Assembly: GCA_016748015.1 (NCBI GenBank)
Contig: JAAOMT010000183.1
Coordinates: 632,307-696,306 of the forward strand
Origin: Geosiphon pyriformis
Taxonomy: Eukaryota; Glomeromycota; Glomeromycetes; Archaeosporales; Geosiphonaceae
DNA length: 64,000 nucleotides
Direction: 5' to 3'
In this document: positions 33,591 to 43,850 of the stretch, in pieces
Numbering within the stretch: the stretch's first letter is position 1
Layout: each line of letters starts with the position of its first letter
The notes under the pieces: model-generated
The model's input: only the letters and a program-made list of their open reading frames with translations
What the model was told of the DNA's origin: nothing
The model's database searches: none
Program-made: the position numbers and the translations under genes

Positions 33591-34748
33591 GCTGATCAAG
33601 ATTGGATAGGACCGCAAGGGATTGGTCGAGATGGTTTATTGTTGGTTTGCACCTGATTGTTGTTGGGATTCCTCCATCCCTAATTATAATCTATAGCTCG
33701 AAATCTGGATGGGCTGTAAGGAAAAGTTGGATAATGAGGGATTGCTTGTGTCATTGGCAGTGATTGATAATAATTTTGGGATGGTGGTTGAGTGTACGGG
33801 ACTTATTGTACATATTGGGGCAGTTGATTTTAAAGTATGAGATATTGGGATACTATACTTTGCTGATATCTTGGTTGCTGGTATTGGTTTCTTTGATTTT
33901 GGTCTATGATCTTTTTTCTGCAGTTCTGAGCAATGTGTCTAGATTTCTGGCAGTAGTAACAGTTGCAGGGATCAGATCTCCAAGGTTGTTACTGTTGTTG
34001 ATGGTTCTGTTGCTATTAATATCTGCTGTTGTTGTTATTTTCTCTTCATTGTAGTAATTGGTAAGTTTTTGCAGTTTTGGCTAAGAAGCCCTCAATTTTT
34101 TTCATTAATTTCTCACTTAATTGAGTTATCTTTGCATTGATGTCAGAGGTTCCATTGATGGCTAAGTTAACAGCTTGAATATGGTTTGCTTCTTGTTCGG
34201 CTGACTCAAAATCACAAGCAAGAGTGACTGTTTCTTGTAGGTTTGTTAAGTGGTGGGGTCTTACGGATTGAAGGAGACTGCTTTTTAATCCTTTGATGAA
34301 TTGGTTAAGGATTTGCACTATAGTGTAGTAATTCCTTTCAATGGCCTAGATTTGACAAAGAATTTGGTTGAATCATCTAAGATAAGTGGTTACTGCTTCA
34401 TGGTCTTTTTGTTTTATGATACTGAACTGATTTTGTAATCTGATAAGAGTGTTAGGGTCACAAAAATATTGCAGAAAGGCAAGTTTAAAGACAGCAAAGT
34501 CAGTTGGTTTCTCTGTAAGACTTTGATACCATAAGTCTGCAGTTCTAGTTAGAAAGAATAGCAGCACTTGAATAGCTCTGTTATCATCCCAGTTGTTGGC
34601 GGTAATTGCTTTCTCAGCTTTTGCAATCCACAAATACGTATTATCTTCTTCCCCCAAGAATTTTTCTAACTTAGCAATATCTTGGTAAGCCATAATCCAG
34701 TTGATGAGTGAGGTGTTACTGGTTACATTTAAGGGGGTTGGTGTCCAC
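33591..34748 (-). pseudogene. Gag capsid and knuckle, element C (right edge at solo LTR)
   Basis: ATG at 34693 (MAYQDIAKLEKFLGEED) opens a capsid domain (FLTRTADLWYQSLTE, LNQFIKGLKSSLLQSV). It is broken at two stops in one frame, then a coiled segment and a CCHC-type knuckle near 33940-33970 (CYYCQKSRHIAQNC). The Gln/Tyr-rich tail follows. The N-terminal region of this Gag is on the other side of solo LTR S. Confidence 0.83.
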
Positions 34749-35710
34749 TGTTACCAGAGGTTTTTGGTCTCTTTTCTTAAATGTTGTAACTGTCTGTTGA
34801 TTGCAAATTCACGTTTTCTAGAAGTAGTTGAACCTCCAATAACTGAATTTATCTTCAAATTATTTCCTATAATTTGAACTGCTGGGCTTATAAGTGGAAT
34901 GGCCAATTCCGTGCCAGTTACTTTATGTAGTTATATTGTAGTAAACGTCAACTCTTTCCCAGGAATTGCTCATCTGGAAGCTCACTAAAAATGTGTAGTT
35001 ACTTTGCTGTAAAAGTCAACTCTTCTACAGGAATCTTGTCTGTAGGCTACCCTAATGATTGTAATAAGAAAAGAAAAGAAAAATAAAAGAAATGTAAAAG
35101 AAATAGAATTCTGTTAAGTAAAACATTTTCTATCCAGGTCTGGAGTTACTAACAGTTTTACTGAAATTGGTAGCTAATTAATTTCAAAATGTTAGTTGGG
35201 TTTTGGAGATTTTCCAAGTACAATAATTAAAAAATTTGGTTATTTAAATTATTTGATATTTATTTCTTTTTGTGTATATAGGAATGGTTCTAAGAGATAA
35301 ATCTAAAGTAAGATATATTTTCTTGAAGAGAAAAGCTCTTCTTTTATACAACTTGTTGTAGTACTAATCTATGAACTTGCACTTTTTCTCTTTGCTCAAA
35401 TTTTGGCAAACTAAAGATATATTTTGATGAACTACAAGTTATTTCGCTGAACTATTGATTAATTTGGATAAACTCTTCATAATTTTGGCAAATTTCTGTA
35501 AATTTTGGCAAATTTTAGAATGTTACAAAGTTCAGAGTATTGTGTAATTTGATCATCCTACTTTCTGTTATACTAATTAGATTATTTTAATTGAATCATG
35601 ATATATTAAATAATAAATGATAATTTGAAATGATATTAATATACTAATTAATTATAGGAATTATAAGGGTAATTTTGTGCTAATTAATAGCTAAAATTCT
35701 ATTGGTAACA
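34749..35710 (-). repeat. Solo LTR S (A-type family)
   Basis: A single 962-bp LTR, TGTTAC to GTAACA, with no internal region. It is flanked by CCAC (34745-34748) and CCGC (35711-35714), a 4-base duplication differing by one transition. Both flanks continue the Gag of element C in line with element I near 63215. It likely arose by recombination between two LTRs of a former element. Confidence 0.93.
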
Positions 35711-36463
35711 CCGCATATTCAAGTATTTTTCAGGTGCTAATGCTGGTTGTTTCTCTTTGTCACTTGAACTACTAAGTTGTAAGATAGCTGTTTCTTCTAT
35801 CAGGGGAGATGCTAATTCTGCTGAGTTTTGTGCTGGTGGTTGTTCCCAAGTTGACATGTTTTCTTCTGTTTGACTGGCTGTTAGGGTAAGATTTCCAAAC
35901 AGTGATCCATATTCTTCTAGTGATTTGGTTCAACTGTGTTGATTCCAAGAATGTGGATTTCCAGGAGTTCATGGTGTTTTCAACTGGGTTTCTAGGGGTG
36001 GATTGAATACAATTCTACTTTGAGGTGTCTGATGATATGATGGAGTTGTTGGAGAGAGGACCCTTGGTTTCTTGTTGACCATGGATTTGTTTTGGGCAGT
36101 TGTGAGATTATTGGGTCTGTACTCGTATTCCTCTGAATCAGATTCTACTGGTTGTTGTACTTGAGGGAATTGTTTTGTCACATAGTGTTTAATGTCTGTA
36201 TCAACTATATATAGGGTTTCAGCAATTGCTTAAGTAATGATAGTTGTTGAGTACTTTAGTAAACTTTGATGAATTTGTTCTCCAAGTCTTCTTGTGTCAG
36301 TTGTGTGGCCTAACAAGCAGTTAATCTTTGCATTAATATAGTTGCAAAAATCACTTTCTGTGATAGTGGTTTCTGCTGGAATTTTTAGATCTTTTCGAAA
36401 GTATTGAAATAGTGCTCTTCTGTACAAGAAGTGGTTCTTTCCTATTGTTCTAATAGTTACCAC
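35711..36463 (-). pseudogene. Gag N-terminal region, element C
   Basis: It begins at AAA-GTG (36461-36463), with a helical part of about 100 residues (LFQYFRKDLKIPAE, CNYINAKINCLLG, DIKHYVTKQFPQV). A disordered linker rich in Ser, Pro, Thr and Glu follows. Stops occur near 36230, 35969 and others, and element I repeats the same wording at 63429-63962. The function is unknown; the position suggests a matrix-like or leader domain. Confidence 0.75.
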
Positions 36464-36510
36464 TTTTGTGTATCTCTGGGGTGCTCTGTTTCTGTGAATT
36501 TATAACCTCA

Positions 36511-36524
36511 CAAGGAGCACCAAA
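36511..36524 (-). other. Primer binding site candidate, element C
   Basis: TTTGGTGCTCCTTG follows the LTR on the minus strand. Confidence 0.55.
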
Positions 36525-36755
36525 TGTTACAGATAAACTTGGTAGGTATGAGAAATGTTAACGTTTAGTGCTCTCAATTATTGATGATGCATCTTCCACG
36601 TAATTTTGTTGGCTTAGTCTTGATTATCAGTCTCTGAAAGTTTATTCCTAGATGTGATTTTACCTGTTGAGTTCTTTGGTTATAAGACACAGAGTTTGTC
36701 TTTCATCAATTGCAATGTTTTCCATAAATGTGAGCTTTCTTCTTTGAGCTAACAA
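36525..36755 (-). repeat. Element C 5' LTR, first part (cut by element E)
   Basis: It starts TGTTACAGATAAACTTGG and matches the start of the LTR of I at 56428. It stops at 36755, where element E begins, and continues at 46924. Confidence 0.9.
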
Positions 36756-37618
36756 TGTTACAGGGGATTATTTCTGCTGTTGAAGTAAATAACAACCTGT
36801 AACTTGGTGCTCAAAAGCTACTTTTGTTGATGATGTTCTGAAGGTGTTGTATCTGAAGGTTTTGATGGAGTTTTTTGTATAATGAACAGAGATTCAATAG
36901 TGATGGTGTTCGTGTATATAGTTGTTTCCCAATTTCTTTCTCAGCTTGGTGGCCGGATTTATTCTGGCAGTCATGCTCTTCTGGTAAGCTAACTGATAAT
37001 ATATATAAATCTACCCTTATTTCTGGGTCTTTTATCAGGCTATCCGTGACATCAATAACTCAGCACTTTTAATCTTCAATTTAATTAGTATGTACAATAA
37101 TTAAATCAAAATAAAATAGAGAAAAGAAAAAGAAAAATAAAGAAAGAAAAGAAATAAGCCCAGGCGGTTTGGCAGATTAGTATTCCATCAATAGCCATGA
37201 TCAAGAGCTATTGTTCCAGTGTGGTTAAGTATCAATTACTATCAACATAAAGTGTTGATAGTGGAGAGTGAATTGAGATATGAAATAATTATTTATTTGA
37301 TGATTTGGTTTCTTGGCTAAGGATTTTGTGGTATCGATTCTGTCTTTTTTGTTTCTAATACTACCACTATATATACATAATTGGGATTCCTCAATTCCTT
37401 AATTTTTCATGACAGGAATCCTGGAATTCCTAGAATCCTGCGATTCCTTTGAGAGGAATTCTGGAATTCTGGAATCCTGCAATTCCTCATTGGGGAATCC
37501 TGAAATTCCTGGAATTCTGCAATTCCTGAGAGGAATCCTGGAATTCCACATTTACTACACTTACTTCTGATTGGCTAATAATTATGCTAATATATTTCCT
37601 ATATTTCTATGAGTAACA
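36756..37618 (-). repeat. Element E 3' LTR
   Basis: 863 bp, TGTTAC to GTAACA. It contains an A/G tract (about 37103-37158) and a cluster of GGAATTCC-type short inverted repeats (about 37384-37552). Confidence 0.94.
37384..37552. repeat. Cluster of GGAATTCC / GGAATCCTG short inverted repeats
   Basis: The motifs AATTCCTGGAATCCTG and GGAATTCC recur about a dozen times in about 170 bases, in both orientations, within U3 of the E LTR. The same cluster is at about 46692-46855. Confidence 0.8.
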
Positions 37619-37633
37619 TTATTCCCTCTTTTT
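37619..37633 (-). other. Polypurine tract of element E
   Basis: AAAAAGAGGGAATAA directly precedes the LTR on the minus strand. Confidence 0.78.
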
Positions 37634-38261
37634 AATATTGAGCTCTGTTGAAATCCAACTCATGTAATTCCCTCTCTTGAAGTATTTCTTGGATTTTGTT
37701 TTCGAGAATTACTTGTGTTATTTGGGTCTGTAATTCTTCAAATTAAGCATTGGTGATTTTCCCAATTGATTACTGGTAACTATATCCATTGTTTTGTTGA
37801 GCAATATTTCTGGTTTATCCTGAAATGCTGTATGTATTCAGTATATGGCTTGGGCTTGTGTAGATAAGTTGTTCTTTCCCACAAAATATTCTAATTGTTG
37901 TAGTATTTTTTTGTTGAATAATTGCTTTGTTTTATCTGTATATAGATTCTGGATATTTACATGTTGTCCTAAGTAAAAATAACAATAGTTTTGTGGAAAT
38001 TGTTGTATCCACCAATTCCAAGTTTTTTTTAGTCAACTCTTGATATAGTAACTCTTTTGTCAATTCTTTTATTGTTAATTTTACTTTTGCCATAATTTTG
38101 TCCACCATATTTTCAGTTTTCTTCAGTGTTCTGAGTTGCAATGTCTTTCTAGTATCTTGATATCAAATGGTTTGTTGATTGATTGTAATCTCCATTTTCT
38201 GGTGTTGGATTAATTGAAAAAGTTGTTGTGCTAGTGTGTGAATGTTGTCTGTAATTTCCAT
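37619..38261 (-). pseudogene. Post-integrase ORF of element E (unknown function)
   Basis: A frame starts at the ATG 38259-38261 (MEITDNIHTLAQQLFQLIQ). It contains a Lys/Glu/Leu-rich, probably coiled middle part, and is interrupted by stops near 38165 and 37932. The C-terminal block SIGKITNA and LQTQITQVILENK is followed, after a frame change, by the shared ending STELNIKKRE at the polypurine tract. Confidence 0.68.
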
Positions 38262-38329
38262 TTTTCTGATATTTCCTGTTATGTCTACTATGTCTTTATA
38301 TATTCTTTTGATTAATCAATTTAACATGT

Positions 38330-39770
38330 TGTTGTTGATAATAATGATTGGTTCCAGATCTCATGGAATCTCATCTGGTCGGACTAGTATTCTCTGTACT
38401 CTTAATTGTAGAATATTACTAGTAGATAGTAGTGTGATATCGCGATATGGCTTCAGTCGATCTCTATGTGCTGCTTTGGTTAAAATTTTGTTATCTAATC
38501 TTAATTTGTAAGCTCTATTTCCTAGAATTTCTTTTATGTGAAATGGTCCGTCCCATTTGGGGTCAAATTTTCCACTCCATTGTTTTTCTGCTTTGGTACA
38601 ATATAGTAATACTTTGTCTTCAATCTTGAATTCAACTGGTTTGTCTGGTAGTTAACTATTGTGTCTTTCTTTCTGTTTTTCTTGTGACTTTTGAATATTA
38701 TCAGCTGCTCTTTTTTGTTTGTTTTCCAATGTTTCCATTAAGTCATATGTTTTTCTTAGCAATGTTTCTTGAAAATTTTCTTCTGTTATTGGTTTAGCTA
38801 GATATGTATTAATTTTTTTCTCTACTGGTAATGTTGCTGTTCTCCTATATACTAATTCAAATGGTATTGCTTGTGTAGTATCTTGTTTCATTGTTCAATA
38901 AGCAAATAGTACTAAGGATATGAACAAATTCCAATCATTCTGGTTTTCTTGGCTGAGCTTAGCTATTGCTTCACACAGTGTTCTATTGAATTTTTTTACT
39001 AATCCGTTAGTTTGTGGATGATATGGTGATGATAATAGTCTCTTAATTCTGAATCTTTGGCTCAATTCTGTTAATGTTTTGTTCACAAAATGAGTTCCTT
39101 GGTCTGATAATAATTCTTTTGGACATCCATGTCGACAAATCAAATCCTAATGAATGAATTCGGCAACGGATTCTGCATCCGCTCTTTGAATTGCTTTTGC
39201 CTCTGGCCATTTAGTGAGATAGTCCATAGCTACCACTATGTATCTGTTTCCTCTGCTGGTGATTGTTAATGGTCTAACTAAATCAATTCCAATACAGTCA
39301 AATGATTGTTTCACTTTGATTGGTTTTAATAGTTCACTGGGTCTTGTTCCTCCTCTTTGCTAACAAGCATTACAATTTTGAACATATTGAATGATGTCTG
39401 AGTACATTGATGACCAATAATATCTCTTTCTGGTTCTTTTTATGGTTGTTTCTTTGTGAAAATGTCCTGCTGTTGGATTTGAATGTATGTTGAATAATAT
39501 TGTCTCTTTTTCTGGCTCCATAATTACTCTAGTTGGTTGATCTGGATCCCTTCTATTTTTCCGATAAAATATATTTTGGTGAGTGATAAAATATTTTGAT
39601 TGTTGTTTAATACTCTTTCATTCCGTTTGAGATAAATTCTTCTTGAACTGTTGAGTGTTTATATAATGTTGCAATTGTTGATATTTTTGTATGTTCATCT
39701 TTTGTTGTATTTTTCTGTTGGTATTGTTCTGGTTTTGTTATATTTTTGGGTTGAAATGTTCTTAGATTTG
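38330..39770 (-). pseudogene. Integrase, element E (broken)
   Basis: The core shows GIDLVRPL with Asp kept (ATT GAT, 39282-39287), SDQGTHF, then NGLVKKF, where the catalytic Glu is Lys. The C-terminal part includes WSGKFDPKWDGPFHI and GNRAYKLRLD. It ends IPRDLEP-like with Arg to TGA. Stops occur near 39150, 38892 and 38652, and a frameshift separates it from RNase H. Confidence 0.88.
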
Positions 39771-41148
39771 TTTCATTCACGATAAACTGTCTGCATTTCC
39801 ATTGTTTTTTCTTTTTTTATAATGTATAGTATACTTATATGGTGCAAGTGCCATTTTCTATCTTAACTGTCTTCCATTTTGACTGTCTTTCATCTCCAAA
39901 TTTTTGTTTTTGAAGTGATGTTAATCCTTTGTGATCTGTGTACACTTCAAACTTCTGGCTCAAATATTCTTTCCATTTCATGACTGACCAGTATATTGCT
40001 AAGTGTTCTTTTTTCAGTGTTCCATAGTTCTTTTCAGCCAGTGTTAAACCTCTGCTGGCATATGCCACTAGATGTTCTCTGCCATCTAGTCCTCTTTGAG
40101 ATAGTATTACTCTTAATGCCTGGCCGGATGCATCTGTGGTGATGATGAACAGTTTGCTGTGATCTGCATAAATTAGTACTGGAGCTTGTATAAGCTTTCT
40201 TTTTAAAATATCAAAAGCTTCTTGTTGACTTTCGGTCTATTTATATTTTGTATCTTTGTTTTGCAGTTGGTTGAGTGGCTGCACTATCTTGGAAAAGTTC
40301 TTGATAAAATGTTGATAGTAGCTGGCGAATCCCAAAAATGATTTCAGTTCTGTCATATTGGTTAGCACTAGAAAGTTCTTTACTATCTCTATTTTCTCTG
40401 GATCCATTTTGATGCTGTCTTTGCTGACTATGTGTCCCAAGAACTTTAGTTCTGTTTTGCCAAAGAAGCACTTTGTTGCATTTAACTTTAGTTCTGCTCT
40501 TCTTAGTCTTTCAAACACTTGTTGAAGATAATGCAAATGATTATTAAATGTTTTTGAGAATACATTGGTGTCATCCAAGTATACAACTACTGATTTCCAC
40601 AATAAACCAGTATAAACAATTTCCATTAGCCGTTGGAAAGTTGCTGGGGCATTGGTTAAGCTGAATGGCATCACTTCAAATTCGAAATTCTCTTCTCTAG
40701 TAGTAAATGCTGTCTTCTCTTTGTCAGCTGGATTCATGGCTACTTGCCAGTAACTACTGTCCAAATCTAATGTTAAGAACCATTTGTTCCCACTGAAAGC
40801 ATCGAATAATTCTTGTATTCGTGGAGTTGGATAACTGTCTCCACGAATTATATCATTGAGTTTCCTGTAGTCTACACAAAACCGGATTTTTCTATTCTTC
40901 TTATGGATGAGTACCACTGGTGATGACCATGGGCTTATTAATGGTTGAATTAGCCTATTGTCAAGCATTCTGTTTATCTCTTGACAAATGATCTTGTGAC
41001 TGGCTGGCAACACTCTGTATGCTTTTTGTTTGATTGGCATTGTATCTCCAGTCTTGATCTGATACTAGATGATATCAGTTCAGCCAAACTCATTTTTGCT
41101 GGCAAAGATGTTGTTGAAATTGTTGAGTAACATCTTGAGCTGCATACA
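39771..41148 (-). pseudogene. Reverse transcriptase and RNase H, element E
   Basis: RT is open for 267 codons (40237-41040) with SPWSSPVVLIHKKN, FLTLDLDSSYW and VVVYLDDTNVF, so both motif C aspartates are kept (GAT GAC, 40570-40575). A small Gly-to-Ser change sits next to motif A. RNase H follows after a stop, with ITTDAS, KKEHLAIYW and YTDHKGL. A frameshift separates it from integrase. This is the best preserved RT active site in the window. Confidence 0.9.
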
Positions 41149-42003
41149 TTAGAGTGGATCTAAGTTTCTCATGTTCATTTGTTTTAATTGTTCTGGTTGG
41201 AGCAAATAACATTCGTCTTGTCCATAGATTGTTTGTGATGTAATGTCAACATATCCACAAAGTTGTGGAAAGTCTGGAATGGGGTTTGGTGGTTGGTCTT
41301 CTATTTCTGTGGTTAAATATCTGATGTTGGTTCCTTCTAGTATGTTGATGACATTGTCAATGTTGTTGTAGATGGGAATTTTTATGCTGCTATAGCTTTT
41401 GGCTAGTATGTGGAGATTGATCAACCCAATCTCTCCTGATTCACAAAAATTTGCTTCAGCTTCAAAAATTTGTCCTTGCTTCTTTTCTTTTCTTCCTATT
41501 GCTAGCATGTACTGGCTATATGGTGGAATGGAAATAGCTTGACCAGTTGAGATAATTTTTCCTTGGCAAACAATTTCTTCCTTCACTATATTAACTGGTA
41601 CATTTATTCTACCCATTAATCCAAATCCTTGTATTCCTCTCACTGTTATTCCTAATTCTTCTCTCTTTCCCACTGACACTAACTGAGCTATTTTAACCAG
41701 AGGCAAGAATATTGCCTGTGCTATCTTTTTGTTGGGCTCTATTATATAGGCTTTTTTTGAATCATTTTGTAGCATGGCGATGATATTTCTTATATATTCC
41801 ACATCAATTATTCCTTCTCTTATATTAATCCCTTTTTTCGCTAAACTACTCCTAGATGCTAATTGAACCATTATTGTTGCCAGAATTTCTAGTGCTATTT
41901 TCAGATCAATACAGGTGCGTGAATGTGGTTCCAATTTGATGGCATCTTTTTCTAGATATCTTAGATCAAACCCTGTATCCATATTATGTACACGTTCTGA
42001 CAT
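41149..42003 (-). CDS. dUTPase and beta-rich linker, element E gag-pol segment
   Basis: An open 284-codon stretch holds MDTGFDLRYL, SRSSLAKKG, IIDVEYIRNI (motif 3 changed from IDAGYxGN), NKKIAQAIFLPL and RGIQGFGLMGRI, then the linker (IKIPIYNNIDNVINILEGT) ending at NMRNLDPL. The Gly of motif 3 is lost, so function is doubtful. It is part of the polyprotein, in frame with the upstream acidic region and RT. Confidence 0.86.
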   Translation of the reverse strand: MSERVHNMDTGFDLRYLEKDAIKLEPHSRTCIDLKIALEILATIMVQLASRSSLAKKGINIREGIIDVEYIRNIIAMLQNDSKKAYIIEPNKKIAQAIFLPLVKIAQLVSVGKREELGITVRGIQGFGLMGRINVPVNIVKEEIVCQGKIISTGQAISIPPYSQYMLAIGRKEKKQGQIFEAEANFCESGEIGLINLHILAKSYSSIKIPIYNNIDNVINILEGTNIRYLTTEIEDQPPNPIPDFPQLCGYVDITSQTIYGQDECYLLQPEQLKQMNMRNLDPL

Positions 42004-42027
42004 AATACCTTTTCCATTGTCACTATA

Positions 42028-42543
42028 TCATTTCAAAATTTGTTCTTTGGAGAGATCTGGTAATGCAATGTATTGTTTGTAGTTTAAATCAGAGTTTGAA
42101 TCTGAGTTAGAATTGGTATCATTGTTGTTGCCATATTGAATGGAGCTGGAACTGGTGTTTTCATCGTTGTCATTGTCAGAGTTTGAATCAGAATTGAAAA
42201 TCGATTCTGATTCTAATGCACATCTGCTGATTGGTTTTTTCTCTTCAGGGATCATATAGATCATGTGTGGTGGTGAATTGTAAATGAGGTCACACTCATC
42301 ACAATACTGGAAATCACAGGGAATTAGGCAGTATTGACATAGTTGAGTGTTCAACTGCTCTAACCATTGTTCTTGTTCTTCTCTTGTAGGTGCTAATTCT
42401 TGGTAATGTTCATAGAATTGTTCCGGATCCAGGAGATTTATGATGGGTTCTGCGTCCCAGTCAAGCTCTAAAGATTCTGGGGGGTTGTCTTTGATTGTTT
42501 TTATTTCCTCAGGCGATGTCTCTTTGATTTTGGCGAGTGCCAT
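42028..42543 (-). CDS. Small Cys cluster with acidic Ser/Asn linker, element E gag-pol segment
   Basis: The open stretch includes YQELAPTREEQEQWLEQL, then LCQYCLIPCDFQYCDEC, a tight C-x2-C-x4-C-x4-C-x2-C cluster. A very acidic, Ser/Asn/Asp repeat linker leads to the dUTPase. The Cys spacing equals that in B and I, so a zinc site is likely. It is in the same frame as dUTPase and RT. Confidence 0.75.
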   Translation of the reverse strand: MALAKIKETSPEEIKTIKDNPPESLELDWDAEPIINLLDPEQFYEHYQELAPTREEQEQWLEQLNTQLCQYCLIPCDFQYCDECDLIYNSPPHMIYMIPEEKKPISRCALESESIFNSDSNSDNDNDENTSSSSIQYGNNNDTNSNSDSNSDLNYKQYIALPDLSKEQILK

Positions 42544-43380
42544 TTGCCAAATTTTGTTGTTGTCATGTGGACAACTGTCCAGTTGCTGTATGGCTCTTCT
42601 CTAGACTGCTTCTATGGGGTTTCTTTCCTTACCCAGTCACTTATTAGAATCATGTATTGACATGATACATTGCATGTTCTTCCACGTCCTGGGATGTTGT
42701 TCCACATCCCTTCATCCAGGAGAGTTTTTCCACAGACTATACATGGTGTATTATCCTATTTTCCCATTTGTTTTGGTCTTCCAAAATGTTTGATATGGCA
42801 TGCACGGCAATAGAACTTGGTTGCCATCTAATATTTTTTATCGTCACTACAGCATGCACCCATTGATGACAATTTCTTGCCACAATCAGTGCATATTAGT
42901 TTGGATCAGCAATAGGTTAATGGTTGTTGTTAACTGTAGGTGTATGGAATATAAGTGTTGTTGGCTTGAGTGTTTTCTTCCTCCCTCTCTTTCTCTTTTC
43001 TCTTTTTTTCTTTGTTTTCTTCCCATTCCCAGCTTGAAGTTGGTTTGCTCTCATTGTTGTCAGTTCAGATTAAGTCATTGGTTTCTCAGGTAAGTTCTTC
43101 CTTTTGTTTCCTTTTTCCATTGTTGTTGTTGTCCCAGGAGAGTATTGGCAGCAGTTTGTTGTGCTCTTCATCAACCCACAACACTTGGTAGGCTTCCCAG
43201 GTAGGTTTCTCTTTCTCCTTCTCCAGTTTGATTAATAGTTTCTCTTTTAGAGGAGTCTTAAAGTGGCCACATGTGGCTGGTACACGTATGTGTTGGCCCT
43301 GATATGTTAGCTGGAGTTCCTGGATGTTCCAGTCTAATGTCGCGTTGACTTTGAATAGCCAGTTATTACCAACGAGAGCT
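42544..43380 (-). pseudogene. Cys-rich (probable zinc-binding) module, element E
   Basis: CRACHIKHFGRPKQMGK, CIVCGKTLLDEGMWNNI, TCNVSCQYMILISDWV and QLDSCPHDN are readable, with stops and a frameshift. The region upstream of the Cys pairs is Lys/Glu rich. Confidence 0.7.
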
Positions 43381-43850
43381 TAGTATTGAGTGGCATTCAT
43401 CATTAGAACTTTAATAGGAGTCACAATACTATTGACTTCGAAAGGGAAGTCATTGATTTCGCCAATTGGAGTTTTGGTCACTTCATTGGCTGTGATGATT
43501 CTGGTGCTGGCAGCTCAATCAACTCAGCAACCTAATTATTCTATGAGTTGCTGTGTGATGATACTGCCTGCTGAACTGCTGTCAAGGATCAATTTGATGG
43601 ATTGTCCCTTGACTTTGACATCAGTGTACATTGCGGTGATTGGTTTGGCTTCAAGAGTGACTCCACTAAATAATGGCATTGTAGCTGTTTCCTCAAATTC
43701 AAATAGGAAGATAGCAGCCAAGGACTCATCTTCGGTGATGGTAGCAGGTGGAATATTACTGGTAAGTAGTTGTTTTTGGGCGAATGTCAAGTTATTGGTT
43801 GAGGCGTCTTCTGGGGTGACCAGGAGGCTTAAATAGTTCTGGGAATTCGG
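43381..43850 (-). pseudogene. Aspartic protease, element E
   Basis: The core is IKLILDSSSAGSIITQQ, with Asp kept but the Gly of DSG changed to Ser. ITAMYTDVKV precedes it. A QYQALVGNNW-like segment with one stop follows. Confidence 0.82.

Noticed and set aside
36875-37072. 65-codon ORF present in both E LTRs (also 46180-46377)
   Set aside because: Both copies are conserved only because LTRs are identical at insertion. It is on the strand opposite to the element genes and shows no domain.
42800-43191. Two overlapping plus-strand ORFs with Ser/Leu/Phe-rich runs
   Set aside because: They are antisense to the Lys/Glu-rich region of the Cys-rich module of E; no independent support.
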